Below are positions 25,144 to 33,627 of a stretch of DNA of 64,000 nucleotides, piece by piece. The notes below the pieces were generated by a model. It saw only the letters and a program-made list of their open reading frames with translations, had not been told where the DNA came from and did not search any database. Numbering within the stretch: position 1 is the first letter of the stretch; the number at the start of each line of letters is the position of its first letter. Both the position numbers and the translations under genes were made by a program. The stretch is taken from positions 930,001 through 994,000 of the forward strand of contig NZ_NRQT01000001.1 of assembly GCF_004119455.1 (NCBI RefSeq). Reading direction: 5' to 3'. The stretch is from Chryseobacterium sp. CH25. GTDB lineage: Bacteria; Bacteroidota; Bacteroidia; Flavobacteriales; Weeksellaceae.

Positions 25144-25614
25144 TTAAAAATTAGTTTTATAAGCCTCTTTTTCATTATAATTCTTCATATCCATCACAGG
25201 ATTAACATGTGACTGCAGTTCACTATCCGCGTTCTGAAGATTCTTTTTGGTAGGTTCTCCCATTTGTCCGGATTTCATGATAGAAATACAGTCTGTACCT
25301 CCGATGGGACAGGTTGCTTTGCTGTCTTGCAGCAGGATATAGCCTCCGGGGGGATCGTAGAGTTCTTTTTCGTAGTAGCCGCTCCATTGGGTTACTACAG
25401 CTGAACATGGGGTATTATTTTTTTTGGCGCATGAACCGAAAGTATTCTTCTCAAAGGTCGCTCCAATATCTTTATGGGTAGCGGCAAGTTTACTGCTACC
25501 AGCATTGTCATTCACATAATATTTGGTTTGTGTAAGTACTTTTAACTTATCCGGAGCAGAGCCAAATTTACATTGACAGATTGCTCCCTGTACTACTTTT
25601 TCTTTTAGTGACAT
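25144..25614 (-). CDS. DUF4280 PAAR-like spike protein
   Basis: The 156-aa protein matches DUF4280, a PAAR-like family that caps VgrG-type spikes of type VI secretion systems and related contractile machines. The N-terminus has the conserved GAICQCKFGSAPDKL, with paired Cys and a small-residue turn. Later motifs are ATHKDIGATFEKNTFGSC, CSAVVTQWSGYYEKE and a second Cys motif KATCPIGGTDCISIMKSGQ. The Cys residues probably bind a metal at the spike tip. It lies between an unknown 330-aa gene and the 894-aa putative effector. No other T6SS structural gene (sheath, VgrG, ClpV) is in this window. Confidence 0.85.
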   Translation of the reverse strand: MSLKEKVVQGAICQCKFGSAPDKLKVLTQTKYYVNDNAGSSKLAATHKDIGATFEKNTFGSCAKKNNTPCSAVVTQWSGYYEKELYDPPGGYILLQDSKATCPIGGTDCISIMKSGQMGEPTKKNLQNADSELQSHVNPVMDMKNYNEKEAYKTNF

Positions 25615-25661
25615 TTTGGTGTTTTGTGTAAAAATAAGTCTTTTTCCTGAACCGATACATT

Positions 25662-26654
25662 TTACCAGTCGTTTTCTATTCTTTCGAAATTATCAAATCC
25701 CCATTTATTAGGCGGCACTTTTACAAGACCACCTGTAATAAAAGGACTGCTTTCATCTAATACTTTGTCTTTATATTCCTCTGACCCCAACTGATATTGG
25801 GTATAATGGATCTTTTTCACGAATACTTTTTCTCCCGACCAATCCCTTGAGAATACTTCAAAATAAGCTCTTGTGTGCATCGGAAAATGATGATACAGAT
25901 CATGATCAAAGATCACTTTAAGTGTCATATAAAGAGTACCATCATCATGGTGACCTTCAGGATAAAAATACCTTGGAGCCAATAATTCTTCGCTTTCAAA
26001 TTCTATGACAAAAGAGTGATAATCCGTAGGAAATTTATCAATGGTCTGTACTCCTGAAAATTTCAACGGTCCACGATAAGGAATTACAGAAAGATAAAGA
26101 TCTCTTTCAACTTTTCGGGTATCTCCGTAATGAATGAATTTAGGATGAAAAAACAGATTCCAGAACCAGTCATTGTGCAGACTTTGTTCAATAACAGCTT
26201 TATTTTGAAGCTTATTTTCAAAGTTCTCAAAAAAAACATCCAGCTCTTTACTGCTGTATTTATCAGCTATTTTTGATTTTTGAATCTTCCATCTTTCCAA
26301 CATTTTATCATGATTGATGATCTCGCCCGTTCCGGAACCTTTTTCATTAAGATCTACTTCCACAGGATAAATGGTTGCAGATAATGCCAAAGAGATAATT
26401 TCACTGACCTTATCCGGTTCATGCTGGTTGTAAAAAATATCTTCTTTATTAATGCTTAACGATCCCTTGCCATATTCAATATTCAGTTGGGCATCTACAG
26501 TATAATCTATTCTTTTGGATGGTTTCTCCTCATTACCGGAATAGTATTTTACAGATACACCAAACTTTCTTCCCTGAAGTCCGGAAGGTTTTATTTTGAT
26601 CGTATTTAGCCTATGTAGAATTTGTTTTTTTGATAATCTTATCTCCGACATCAT
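25662..26654 (-). CDS. Unknown 330-aa protein upstream of the PAAR-like gene
   Basis: No signal peptide or membrane helix is present. The first half is beta-rich (FGVSVKYYSG, DAQLNIEYGKGSLSI). A helical stretch SSKELDVFFENFENKLQNKA lies near residue 145. The second half is aromatic and acidic (HNDWFWNLFFHPKFIHYGDT, DHDLYHHFPMHTRAYFEVF). It is the first gene of the leftward run, 47 bases before the DUF4280 gene. By analogy with adaptor genes that precede effectors in type VI clusters it may load the effector on the spike. I recognise no family, so this remains speculative. Confidence 0.62.
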   Translation of the reverse strand: MMSEIRLSKKQILHRLNTIKIKPSGLQGRKFGVSVKYYSGNEEKPSKRIDYTVDAQLNIEYGKGSLSINKEDIFYNQHEPDKVSEIISLALSATIYPVEVDLNEKGSGTGEIINHDKMLERWKIQKSKIADKYSSKELDVFFENFENKLQNKAVIEQSLHNDWFWNLFFHPKFIHYGDTRKVERDLYLSVIPYRGPLKFSGVQTIDKFPTDYHSFVIEFESEELLAPRYFYPEGHHDDGTLYMTLKVIFDHDLYHHFPMHTRAYFEVFSRDWSGEKVFVKKIHYTQYQLGSEEYKDKVLDESSPFITGGLVKVPPNKWGFDNFERIENDW

Positions 26655-26800
26655 TAACTCATTTCGTCTTTAGTGTGTCCTCAAAGTTAACAAATTTCTG
26701 TTTATCACCAGTTTTGGATAAATAGAAAGTTATACAATTGTTGTAACTCCCTTTTACAGCCAGATTATATAACAATCATCTCAATAAAAACCAGTATAGA

Positions 26801-27793
26801 CTATTTAATAAAGTTATACAAAGCCTCAAAAAATTGAGGATAGACTTCAATATGTGGAAGATGTCCTACATTTTCAAGCTCCACGAGTTGAGATCCGTTA
26901 ATTTCACGTTGGGTTTTCTTCCCTAGCTCTTGATACTGCCCCATTTTAGCCTGAAGTTCCTTAGGAGCTCTGTCTTTTCCTATTGCGGTTCTGTCTCTGG
27001 TTCCAATGATTAATAAAGTAGGAACTTTTATATTTTTAAATTCATAACAAACAGGTTGGTTATAGATCATATCGGATGTCAGCGCAGCATCCCATGCCAC
27101 TTGTGGATAATCTTTATGAAGAGTCCAGCCGGCGATCAGATCAAGCCATGGCTGATATTCTTCTTTCCATTTGTTATCATAATAGAATTTCAGCTGATAA
27201 TTTTTATACGTTTCTGCTGTATTTTTAAGCTCTGATTGGTAAGCCTGATCTATGTTCTGATAGGCTGCGAATGTCTTATAATCTTCAAGTCCGATGGGGT
27301 TTTCAAGAATCAGCTTCTGAACTTTTTCAGGATAAAGCAAAGTAAATCTTGTAGCTACCATTCCACCCATTGAATGGCCTAGAACAATGGTTTTATCAAT
27401 TCCCAATTCATCCAGAACAGCCTTTGTATTTTCGGCCAGTTGTGAAAAAGAAAACTGATAACTGTGAGGTTTTGAGGATTTCCCAAACCCGATCTGATCC
27501 GGAATAATCACACGGAATCCCTTTTCCGAAAGATCTTTGGCTGTTCTTTCCCAATAAGCTCCATTAAAGTTTTTTCCATGAAGAAGCAGAACGGTTTTCC
27601 CATTTGCTTTTTGAGGCTTTACATCCATATAAGCCATCTTCAGATCGTTATCCTGAGATTTTAAATCTTTAAAATGCACTTCATAGGGATATTGATAATC
27701 AGACAACATTGCATCTAAAGGTTTTACTTGTGAAAAAAGAGCTCCCGATCCGGTTAATAGTATTGCTGTGGCTACATTTCTGAAATATCTCAT
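26801..27793 (-). CDS. Exported alpha/beta hydrolase
   Basis: The 330-aa protein has a signal peptide ending at LFSQ (about residue 22). The alpha/beta hydrolase fold is shown by LLLHGKNFNGAYW (oxyanion region), IPDQIGFGKSSKP, the nucleophile elbow VLGHSMGGMVATR (Ser near residue 142), an acid region GTRDRTAIG, and the catalytic His in VGHLPHIEVYP. The family covers esterases, peptidases and haloperoxidases, and the substrate is not predictable. The EamA gene lies 87 bases away upstream on the same strand across a terminator-like hairpin. Confidence 0.9.
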   Translation of the reverse strand: MRYFRNVATAILLTGSGALFSQVKPLDAMLSDYQYPYEVHFKDLKSQDNDLKMAYMDVKPQKANGKTVLLLHGKNFNGAYWERTAKDLSEKGFRVIIPDQIGFGKSSKPHSYQFSFSQLAENTKAVLDELGIDKTIVLGHSMGGMVATRFTLLYPEKVQKLILENPIGLEDYKTFAAYQNIDQAYQSELKNTAETYKNYQLKFYYDNKWKEEYQPWLDLIAGWTLHKDYPQVAWDAALTSDMIYNQPVCYEFKNIKVPTLLIIGTRDRTAIGKDRAPKELQAKMGQYQELGKKTQREINGSQLVELENVGHLPHIEVYPQFFEALYNFIK

Positions 27794-27821
27794 GGTACTT
27801 TACTTTAAGCTTTTAAAATTA

Positions 27822-27850
27822 AAAAAACCGCTCCAAAAGGAACGGTTTTC
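27822..27850 (-). terminator. Terminator of the EamA transporter gene
   Basis: AAAACCG-C-TCC and GGA-A-CGGTTTT form a 10-bp stem with one mismatch, followed on the minus strand by a long T-run. Confidence 0.7.
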
Positions 27851-27880
27851 AACTGTTATTTTTCGTTAAATATTATTTTT

Positions 27881-28867
27881 TTATGATAATTCTGCTACAG
27901 AAATTTCTTTTTCTTTTTTGGATGGAAGATTCATTAAAACAATAGCAAAAAGAATCAGAGCAATTCCTACCCACTGTATTAAAAACACCTGTTCACCCAA
28001 TAGAACAAAGGCCATAGTTACGGAAACCGGAAGTTCCAGTGAAGAAACAATACTTCCCAGTCCTAATCCTGCATTCGGGAAACCGATATTGAAAAGAATT
28101 GGTGGAATAATAGTTCCGAACAATGCCAGCACAGCTCCATACGTCCAGAATATTGAATAATTGAAAGAGTGAATATGTTCTGTATTTTCTGTAAAGTTCA
28201 AATAGAAAGCTTTTAATCCGTCAAAATACATAGGCCCTATCTGTGCAAAGAAAAGGAATGCAAAAACAACAACGGAACCACCTGTCAGCATAATAATACT
28301 CTTTCTGAAAACAGGAAGATGAGTAGCCAGCGTGTTGGACGTAAACATCGTTAATGTATACGAAGCGGCAGCCATTAATCCCCAGAATACACCATGCCAA
28401 TCCAGTTCGATCTCCATATTAATAAGGTTGGTTGCTAAAACTGTCCCCAGTAATACGATAATTACAGCGACAATTTTTCTTGCATTGGGTAGCTTTTTGG
28501 TAATAATACTTTCCACTACAACACTGAACCATACCGACTGCATCAGCAATACGATAGCAATGGACACATTGATATACTGAACCGCTATATAATAAAACAA
28601 ACTGGTTCCTCCCAATGACGTTCCTGCAAGCATCAGCATTCTGACCTCTTTGGAGCTTGGCATTGATAATTTCTTTTTCGAGGTTAGAGTTTGAATCAAA
28701 TTCAGGATCAAAAGTCCTGCTAAACCTAATACAAATTGGGATGTAGTTACTTCAGACGTTGTAAAACCATCATGATAAGCCATTTTTACGAAAGTGGCCA
28801 ACATTCCGTATATACTAGCACCAATCCCTACAAATAAAACACCTTTTAGTATATTTTTCTTCTTCAT
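27881..28867 (-). CDS. EamA/DMT-family transporter
   Basis: The 328-aa membrane protein has ten predicted helices in two EamA repeats. The first repeat is about residues 5-145 (GVLFVGIGASIYGMLATFVK, then GTSLFYYIAVQYINVSIAIV). The second is about 160-310, ending in LGLGSIVSSLELPVSVTMAF and LLGEQVFLIQWVGIALIL. Family members export amino acids, nucleotides or drugs, and the cargo here is unknown. ATG at 28867 (MKKKNILKG) was preferred to a further-upstream start at 28888. Confidence 0.88.
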   Translation of the reverse strand: MKKKNILKGVLFVGIGASIYGMLATFVKMAYHDGFTTSEVTTSQFVLGLAGLLILNLIQTLTSKKKLSMPSSKEVRMLMLAGTSLGGTSLFYYIAVQYINVSIAIVLLMQSVWFSVVVESIITKKLPNARKIVAVIIVLLGTVLATNLINMEIELDWHGVFWGLMAAASYTLTMFTSNTLATHLPVFRKSIIMLTGGSVVVFAFLFFAQIGPMYFDGLKAFYLNFTENTEHIHSFNYSIFWTYGAVLALFGTIIPPILFNIGFPNAGLGLGSIVSSLELPVSVTMAFVLLGEQVFLIQWVGIALILFAIVLMNLPSKKEKEISVAELS

Positions 28868-28941
28868 AATTTTTTTAACAGCCTGCAAAGGTACAACATA
28901 TAAATTAAAATATTCTGAGGTGTTGACATGATAGATAAATA

Positions 28942-28972
28942 AGATCGCCGCAAGCTTTGCTTGCGGCGATCT
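28942..28972 (-). terminator. Strong hairpin after the M36 peptidase gene
   Basis: AGATCGCCGCAAGC and GCTTGCGGCGATCT form a perfect 14-bp GC-rich stem with loop TTT, 23 bases past the peptidase stop. The minus-strand continuation is TTATTTAT. The GC content is unusually high for this genome. Confidence 0.7.
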
Positions 28973-28994
28973 ACCAAATTGATTATATAGTCAG

Positions 28995-31613
28995 TTATTT
29001 TTTAACAATCACTTTAGAATTGGCTTCAAAACCAAGTCCTTTCACCTTCACGATATAAGTACCGTTTATAAGGCGACTTGTAGAAATTGCTTTTTTATTT
29101 TCCGGAGAAATTTTATCTTCCGAAGAAACCAGTTTACCAGACATATCATATAGTTCTACACTTACTTTTCCAAGGGTTTTGCTTGGGAAATCAATATAAA
29201 ACTCATCTTTTGCAGGGTTCGGGTAAACAGAAACTTTCTGATCTCTGTACGAAGTAACTTCATCTGTACCCAATGAAGCACATTCTGCCGGTATATCAAA
29301 GTTTTCTACCTGATCGGTAATCACATTCTTAACTCCTGCTGAAGCTCCTACCCCAAGTCCTCTTTTTGCAAAAACTTTCCAGATCATACATTTATCCTGT
29401 CCGTTCGTAGATGCTACATCAGCAGCCAATATTGCATTTCTTCCGTCAATAAAGCTAGGGTTACATCCCTGAAGCTTTAAAGCATCAGTTACTAACTGTA
29501 ATACTTTTGAGCTTCCATTAGGAGTGGTTGACATTACATCTGAAGAATACCCATATTTTTCAACATATTTCCAATGAAGATCCCATAGCATGGTTGCCCA
29601 TACAAAACCAATAGAGTGAGAGTCAGTAACCAAAGCTCCGCTTGTATTTGTATACTGCATCTGATTCGTAGTTCCGTAAGTATAAGGATTCACAGCAAAA
29701 TCCGGAGAATATTTAGCAGGTCTGATTCCGCCACCTGTTATTTTTTCTCCACCTGCATAAGTTCCCATACCTCTTGCTACAGAAGCATTATCTCCAGGTC
29801 TGTTGGTAAGCATTAAAGCAAAGAAATCGGACCATCCTTCACCCATTTGCTCTCTACTTACTGATGTAGATAAACATCCATATCCTGTACCTGTTAATCT
29901 GTTTGATATTCCATGTCCATATTCATGGGTTACAATTCCGTTATCAAAACTTCCGTCCGGAGTAACACTTGTAGCAGGGTCATTTTTAAGGGTAATATTT
30001 ACCGTTGTATTACCTGCAAGCTGAGTTTTGATATATTCCCCTTCTGCATTTTCAATTGAAACTGTAGGAATCGTAATAGAAGGATCTGACCCCCCCATTC
30101 CCGATGGGAAATTTGTAGCTGCTGCATTATTATAAATCACTACAGCTATAGCTCCTGCATCCTGAGCATTTTTTGCTTTTACAGCAAAGCCACAGTTTGT
30201 TCCACCACCTCTTTCAATTAGACCTATTTTACCAGTAAGTGATCCTGCCGGCAATGCTGTACAGGCCGTTACGCTTGATGCCAGCTGTACATCTCCGGTT
30301 ATTCCGGTACCTGTTAATGCAGGACCAAACTCAGCAGTACCTGTAATAGGGGTACGAGCCACTGCAGCTCCTGGAGTATTGTAAAAAAACAGCTGATTTA
30401 CTGCAGACCATAGATACATCTGCATGTATGGTTTATTTCCATCTGAAGGGGTACCGAAGTTAGCGTTATTAAGTCCGCCACCATCTTGCCCTTCTGCTTC
30501 CACATAATCATTACCTAGTCCACCATTTCCAAAATTATTCTGTTGGAAATTTTTGGCTGTTTCTGTAAATCCGAATTTATAAAATACGTCATGAATTTTA
30601 TTATTTAAATAAAACAGATTGGTAATTGAAGCGTTCTGATTGGCAGCAGGAGTACCATTTATACTGAATGGAAAATTAAAATTTCTGGTAGCTCCACCAT
30701 CAGGAGAAAGACCGGCAACATCAGCATTTGCTGTATCTTCATATGCATATACATTATTTCCTCTCGTAATGGTATAATGGGTATCACCATCAGAATGCCA
30801 TCCTTCCGGTGAAGCTGGTAAATACCACGGATTGGAGATAACCTGTCTTGAACCGAATGTTGGAGCTTCTACTGGTAAAGGGAAAACATTATAGCTGGCA
30901 TTATCCGGTACCAGGAAAGGTGTAAGCTGTGTATGTGCTTTTGATGGCCCCATCAGATCATTCTGAGGAAAATCCATTTCAGTATGGCTATGAGAGTAAG
31001 CTCCCGGATGGAAACTACAGGATAGATTCAGATCTGTTTTATCCAGGATCTCACCTGTATTGGTATCAATCAGATAATTCCAGTAGCTTGGTGATTTTGG
31101 TTCTCTTAGAAGATATTCATAAGCAAGCTTCAAATCTCCTTTATGCTCTACGTATACAAGTCTTTGTTTTGCAATTTTTTTACTGTCGCTATTTTCCCCA
31201 GAAAAATCACCGATAAGAAAATCATTGATCTCTGTTTTCTTCAGATCTTCAGCAATAGTATGAAGCGCAGTGGTTTTACTTACAGTAACATTTCCGGATG
31301 TAGATACAGCATAATCTTTCACAAAATTATCCGTGTAATAAACTACTTTATTATCCTTAATAAGTGCAGTCCCAACAGAATTATATACAGGTACCCCTTT
31401 GTAGGTCTGTAAAAATTTCACAACATTACCATTTAATGATTTTGAAGGATCCACATTATCTACAATAAAATTATTGAGATCAGACTTCTTATATTCTCTT
31501 ATTTTATTTTGAGAAATATAATCTTTAATAAGCTTTTCGTTATCTTGTCCGAATGCAATTACCGGAAATAAAGAAAACACCGCAAACAGAATAGGTAGAG
31601 TTTTATTTTTCAT
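28995..31613 (-). CDS. M36 (fungalysin-type) metallopeptidase, T9SS substrate
   Basis: The 872-aa secreted protease (start MKNKTLPILFAVFSLFPVIA) has a fungalysin/thermolysin-type propeptide (about residues 25-190). The M36 catalytic domain follows, with zinc motif HEYGH near residue 563. A protease-associated insert lies at about 410-540 (GKIGLIERGGGTNCGFAVKA). The C-terminal T9SS type A domain (VSVYPNPAKDEFYIDFP ... KVIVKK) directs it through the outer membrane. It probably degrades extracellular proteins for nutrition. Longer starts exist up to 31676, but only the chosen one gives a clean signal peptide. It is monocistronic, with a strong hairpin downstream. Confidence 0.92.
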   Translation of the reverse strand: MKNKTLPILFAVFSLFPVIAFGQDNEKLIKDYISQNKIREYKKSDLNNFIVDNVDPSKSLNGNVVKFLQTYKGVPVYNSVGTALIKDNKVVYYTDNFVKDYAVSTSGNVTVSKTTALHTIAEDLKKTEINDFLIGDFSGENSDSKKIAKQRLVYVEHKGDLKLAYEYLLREPKSPSYWNYLIDTNTGEILDKTDLNLSCSFHPGAYSHSHTEMDFPQNDLMGPSKAHTQLTPFLVPDNASYNVFPLPVEAPTFGSRQVISNPWYLPASPEGWHSDGDTHYTITRGNNVYAYEDTANADVAGLSPDGGATRNFNFPFSINGTPAANQNASITNLFYLNNKIHDVFYKFGFTETAKNFQQNNFGNGGLGNDYVEAEGQDGGGLNNANFGTPSDGNKPYMQMYLWSAVNQLFFYNTPGAAVARTPITGTAEFGPALTGTGITGDVQLASSVTACTALPAGSLTGKIGLIERGGGTNCGFAVKAKNAQDAGAIAVVIYNNAAATNFPSGMGGSDPSITIPTVSIENAEGEYIKTQLAGNTTVNITLKNDPATSVTPDGSFDNGIVTHEYGHGISNRLTGTGYGCLSTSVSREQMGEGWSDFFALMLTNRPGDNASVARGMGTYAGGEKITGGGIRPAKYSPDFAVNPYTYGTTNQMQYTNTSGALVTDSHSIGFVWATMLWDLHWKYVEKYGYSSDVMSTTPNGSSKVLQLVTDALKLQGCNPSFIDGRNAILAADVASTNGQDKCMIWKVFAKRGLGVGASAGVKNVITDQVENFDIPAECASLGTDEVTSYRDQKVSVYPNPAKDEFYIDFPSKTLGKVSVELYDMSGKLVSSEDKISPENKKAISTSRLINGTYIVKVKGLGFEANSKVIVKK

Positions 31614-31833
31614 ATCCATTATTAAAGTTGCGAATCTACAAATATTTAACAAATAAAAATCAATAACATTTAACAAAACATAAAAATAATCTGATATGAA
31701 TTATTAAAAAAATTACGAATATCATACTATCCATTTTATCAATACAATAAGTCCATATCCGGTTTTAGCCCATGTATATTATATTTAGGACCATATCAGA
31801 CTATAGTTTACACATTCGTTTTTGACTCAAAAA

Positions 31834-31859
31834 AAACTGCTCTTTCTTGTGAGCAGTTT
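31834..31859 (-). terminator. Terminator of the vWA-like T9SS gene
   Basis: AAACTGCTC and GAGCAGTTT form a perfect 9-bp stem with an 8-base loop, followed on the minus strand by T8. It lies 12 bases past the stop. Confidence 0.88.
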
Positions 31860-31870
31860 CTTAATTTTAA

Positions 31871-33292
31871 TTATTTTTTAATTATTTTCTCTGAATACAT
31901 TTCGTTTTTATCAGATATTACATTCACTATATACACTCCTTCTTTTCGGGAACTCAGATCTACTTCTATTTCTTTGTCTCCACGAAGCACTTTATTATAA
32001 ACCACATTTCCGATTAAGTCTCTTACTTCCAATATCCTTGCTCTCGTTCCCTCTTTCAAAATAACCTTAAACTGACCAGTGGTAGGATTAGGTGTTAATT
32101 TTAAAATCTTTTCTTCGGTTTGAGATTTTGCAGCTCTTAAAACCGGACACTTCATTAGAATATCATAATCAAAGAAAGGATAATTGTTCCATGCATAAGC
32201 AATTTCATAGTTACCATTATAAAGATAAACCATAGACACTCTGAATTTTTGCTCACCAGTTGCCCCACCATTCACAGCATTATCAAAGTCTGAAGGTTGG
32301 AAATAATAATTATAAAAATTCCCGGGACCGAAGTTAGGGGTAAAATTTACAGGAAATACAGTTCCGTTCTGCAACCCTATCAGCTCTACCCTAAGGTTTA
32401 CCAGAGTAGCACCAGCCGGAAGGTTATAATAACCACCGATACCTGACGTCGCTCCTATACATTCACCCGGTTCATATCTGAAGTTCACCGTTCCCATTCC
32501 ATTGGTATTGCATATATTCGATGCAAGGTTTGGCCAGTAATCCATTTCCGGCTGTCCTACACTAAACCCGTTAGGTCTGTTATAATATAATCTTGGCAGC
32601 GCACCATAATCAGGATCTTGCACATTGGGCTCCAATCCTGTTGCCCCCATATACAAACCTCCTGCACTCGCAATAGATGCTGCCGCTCCTACTGCCGCAC
32701 TATTTGTATTGGCATGAATCATTGTAAATTGCGCACCCATCATTTTAAACTTTACAGCCATCTCAAACGCCAATGGATCACTGTAAGCTGTATTATTATA
32801 ACTCACCAAATAAGATCCATCAGCACCTCCTGAATTCCTTTCCGCATCTGTGAATACTACAAATTTTAAAGGCTGTGTATTACTCAAGGTCATTTGAGGG
32901 CTTATGATATCATTATTCCCGGCCCCACCTAAAGCTTCTGCAATCAGAACCAGAGATTCATTAAAAAGATGTCCGAAATCCAGACGTCTTTCAAAGTTTT
33001 GAGCGGTAAAGTGGTCGTTGGTAAAATCGGATTCAATATAAAGTAAAGATTTTCCGGTTCCGCTGGTATCACCATATTTTCCGGTTCCATATTGCACAAC
33101 AGCAACTCTGTTTCTGGTATTGCAGGCTAACAGTTCTTCTATCAGCTTAATCGCACCTCGTTTCATATTGGCATATTCAGCATTAGTAACAGAACTCCCA
33201 TTATCCAGCATGATAATGTAATCAGATTGTGCTTTAAGGCCGCCCCATGACATCAGAAAGGTCATGAAGAAAAATAAGAATGTTTTTTTCAT
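31871..33292 (-). CDS. vWA-like secreted protein, T9SS type A substrate
   Basis: The 473-aa product has a signal peptide (MKKTFLFFFMTFLMSWGGLK, then AQ). A von Willebrand factor A-like domain covers about residues 23-220: it opens DYIIMLDNGSSV (a MIDAS-type Asp loop with Gly replacing the usual first Ser), and has VAVVQYGTGKYG and PLKFVVFTDAERNSGG. A beta-rich segment follows. The end is a T9SS sorting domain (LTPNPTTGQFKVILKEG ... SEKIIKK). Such proteins usually act in adhesion, and no enzyme motif is seen. The frame runs back to 33391, but only ATG at 33292 starts the signal peptide. Confidence 0.85.
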   Translation of the reverse strand: MKKTFLFFFMTFLMSWGGLKAQSDYIIMLDNGSSVTNAEYANMKRGAIKLIEELLACNTRNRVAVVQYGTGKYGDTSGTGKSLLYIESDFTNDHFTAQNFERRLDFGHLFNESLVLIAEALGGAGNNDIISPQMTLSNTQPLKFVVFTDAERNSGGADGSYLVSYNNTAYSDPLAFEMAVKFKMMGAQFTMIHANTNSAAVGAAASIASAGGLYMGATGLEPNVQDPDYGALPRLYYNRPNGFSVGQPEMDYWPNLASNICNTNGMGTVNFRYEPGECIGATSGIGGYYNLPAGATLVNLRVELIGLQNGTVFPVNFTPNFGPGNFYNYYFQPSDFDNAVNGGATGEQKFRVSMVYLYNGNYEIAYAWNNYPFFDYDILMKCPVLRAAKSQTEEKILKLTPNPTTGQFKVILKEGTRARILEVRDLIGNVVYNKVLRGDKEIEVDLSSRKEGVYIVNVISDKNEMYSEKIIKK

Positions 33293-33449
33293 GTTAAATA
33301 TTTTAAATTTAGTGTGATGAAAATAATACTTTTTCTTTGTTAAGTGAAATATTTTAACATATTTAATTAAAAAACAGAAAAATATAAACATAAAACACTA
33401 GAAAACATCTTTATATAAACAATAATTTTAATAAGGACGAGATATTCAT

Positions 33450-33565
33450 TATAGCCCCGATAGTAACGGTTACCCCGCAGCAGAAGTTGGAGACCCGGAA
33501 GGTTTGAGCGCTGGAGGGTAAAGGCGCGAGGAGTATGAGTGGATAGCGGGATGAAGCTCCTGAAA
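33450..33565. ncRNA. Structured intergenic element of the GCCCCGAT...AGCGGGATGAAGCTCC type
   Basis: It begins TATAGCCCCGATAGTAACGG and ends GGATAGCGGGATGAAGCTCC. CCCGC (33474-33478) can pair with GCGGG (33546-33550). The variable centre is purine-rich (GAAGTTGGAGACCCGGAAGG, GCTGGAGGG). From memory, blocks of this kind recur in many Bacteroidota genomes and may belong to a described flavobacterial RNA motif such as Flavo-1. This must be tested with covariance models, and strand and function are unknown. Confidence 0.4.
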
Positions 33566-33583
33566 ATTATAGATACAAAAAAA

Positions 33584-33603
33584 AGCCGCTCAAATGAGCG
33601 GCT
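33584..33603 (-). terminator. Terminator of rpsA
   Basis: AGCCGCTC and GAGCGGCT form a perfect 8-bp stem with loop AAAT, followed on the minus strand by T8. It lies 24 bases after the rpsA stop. Confidence 0.9.
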
Positions 33604-33627
33604 CCTTATTTATAAATGGTTCAAAGA

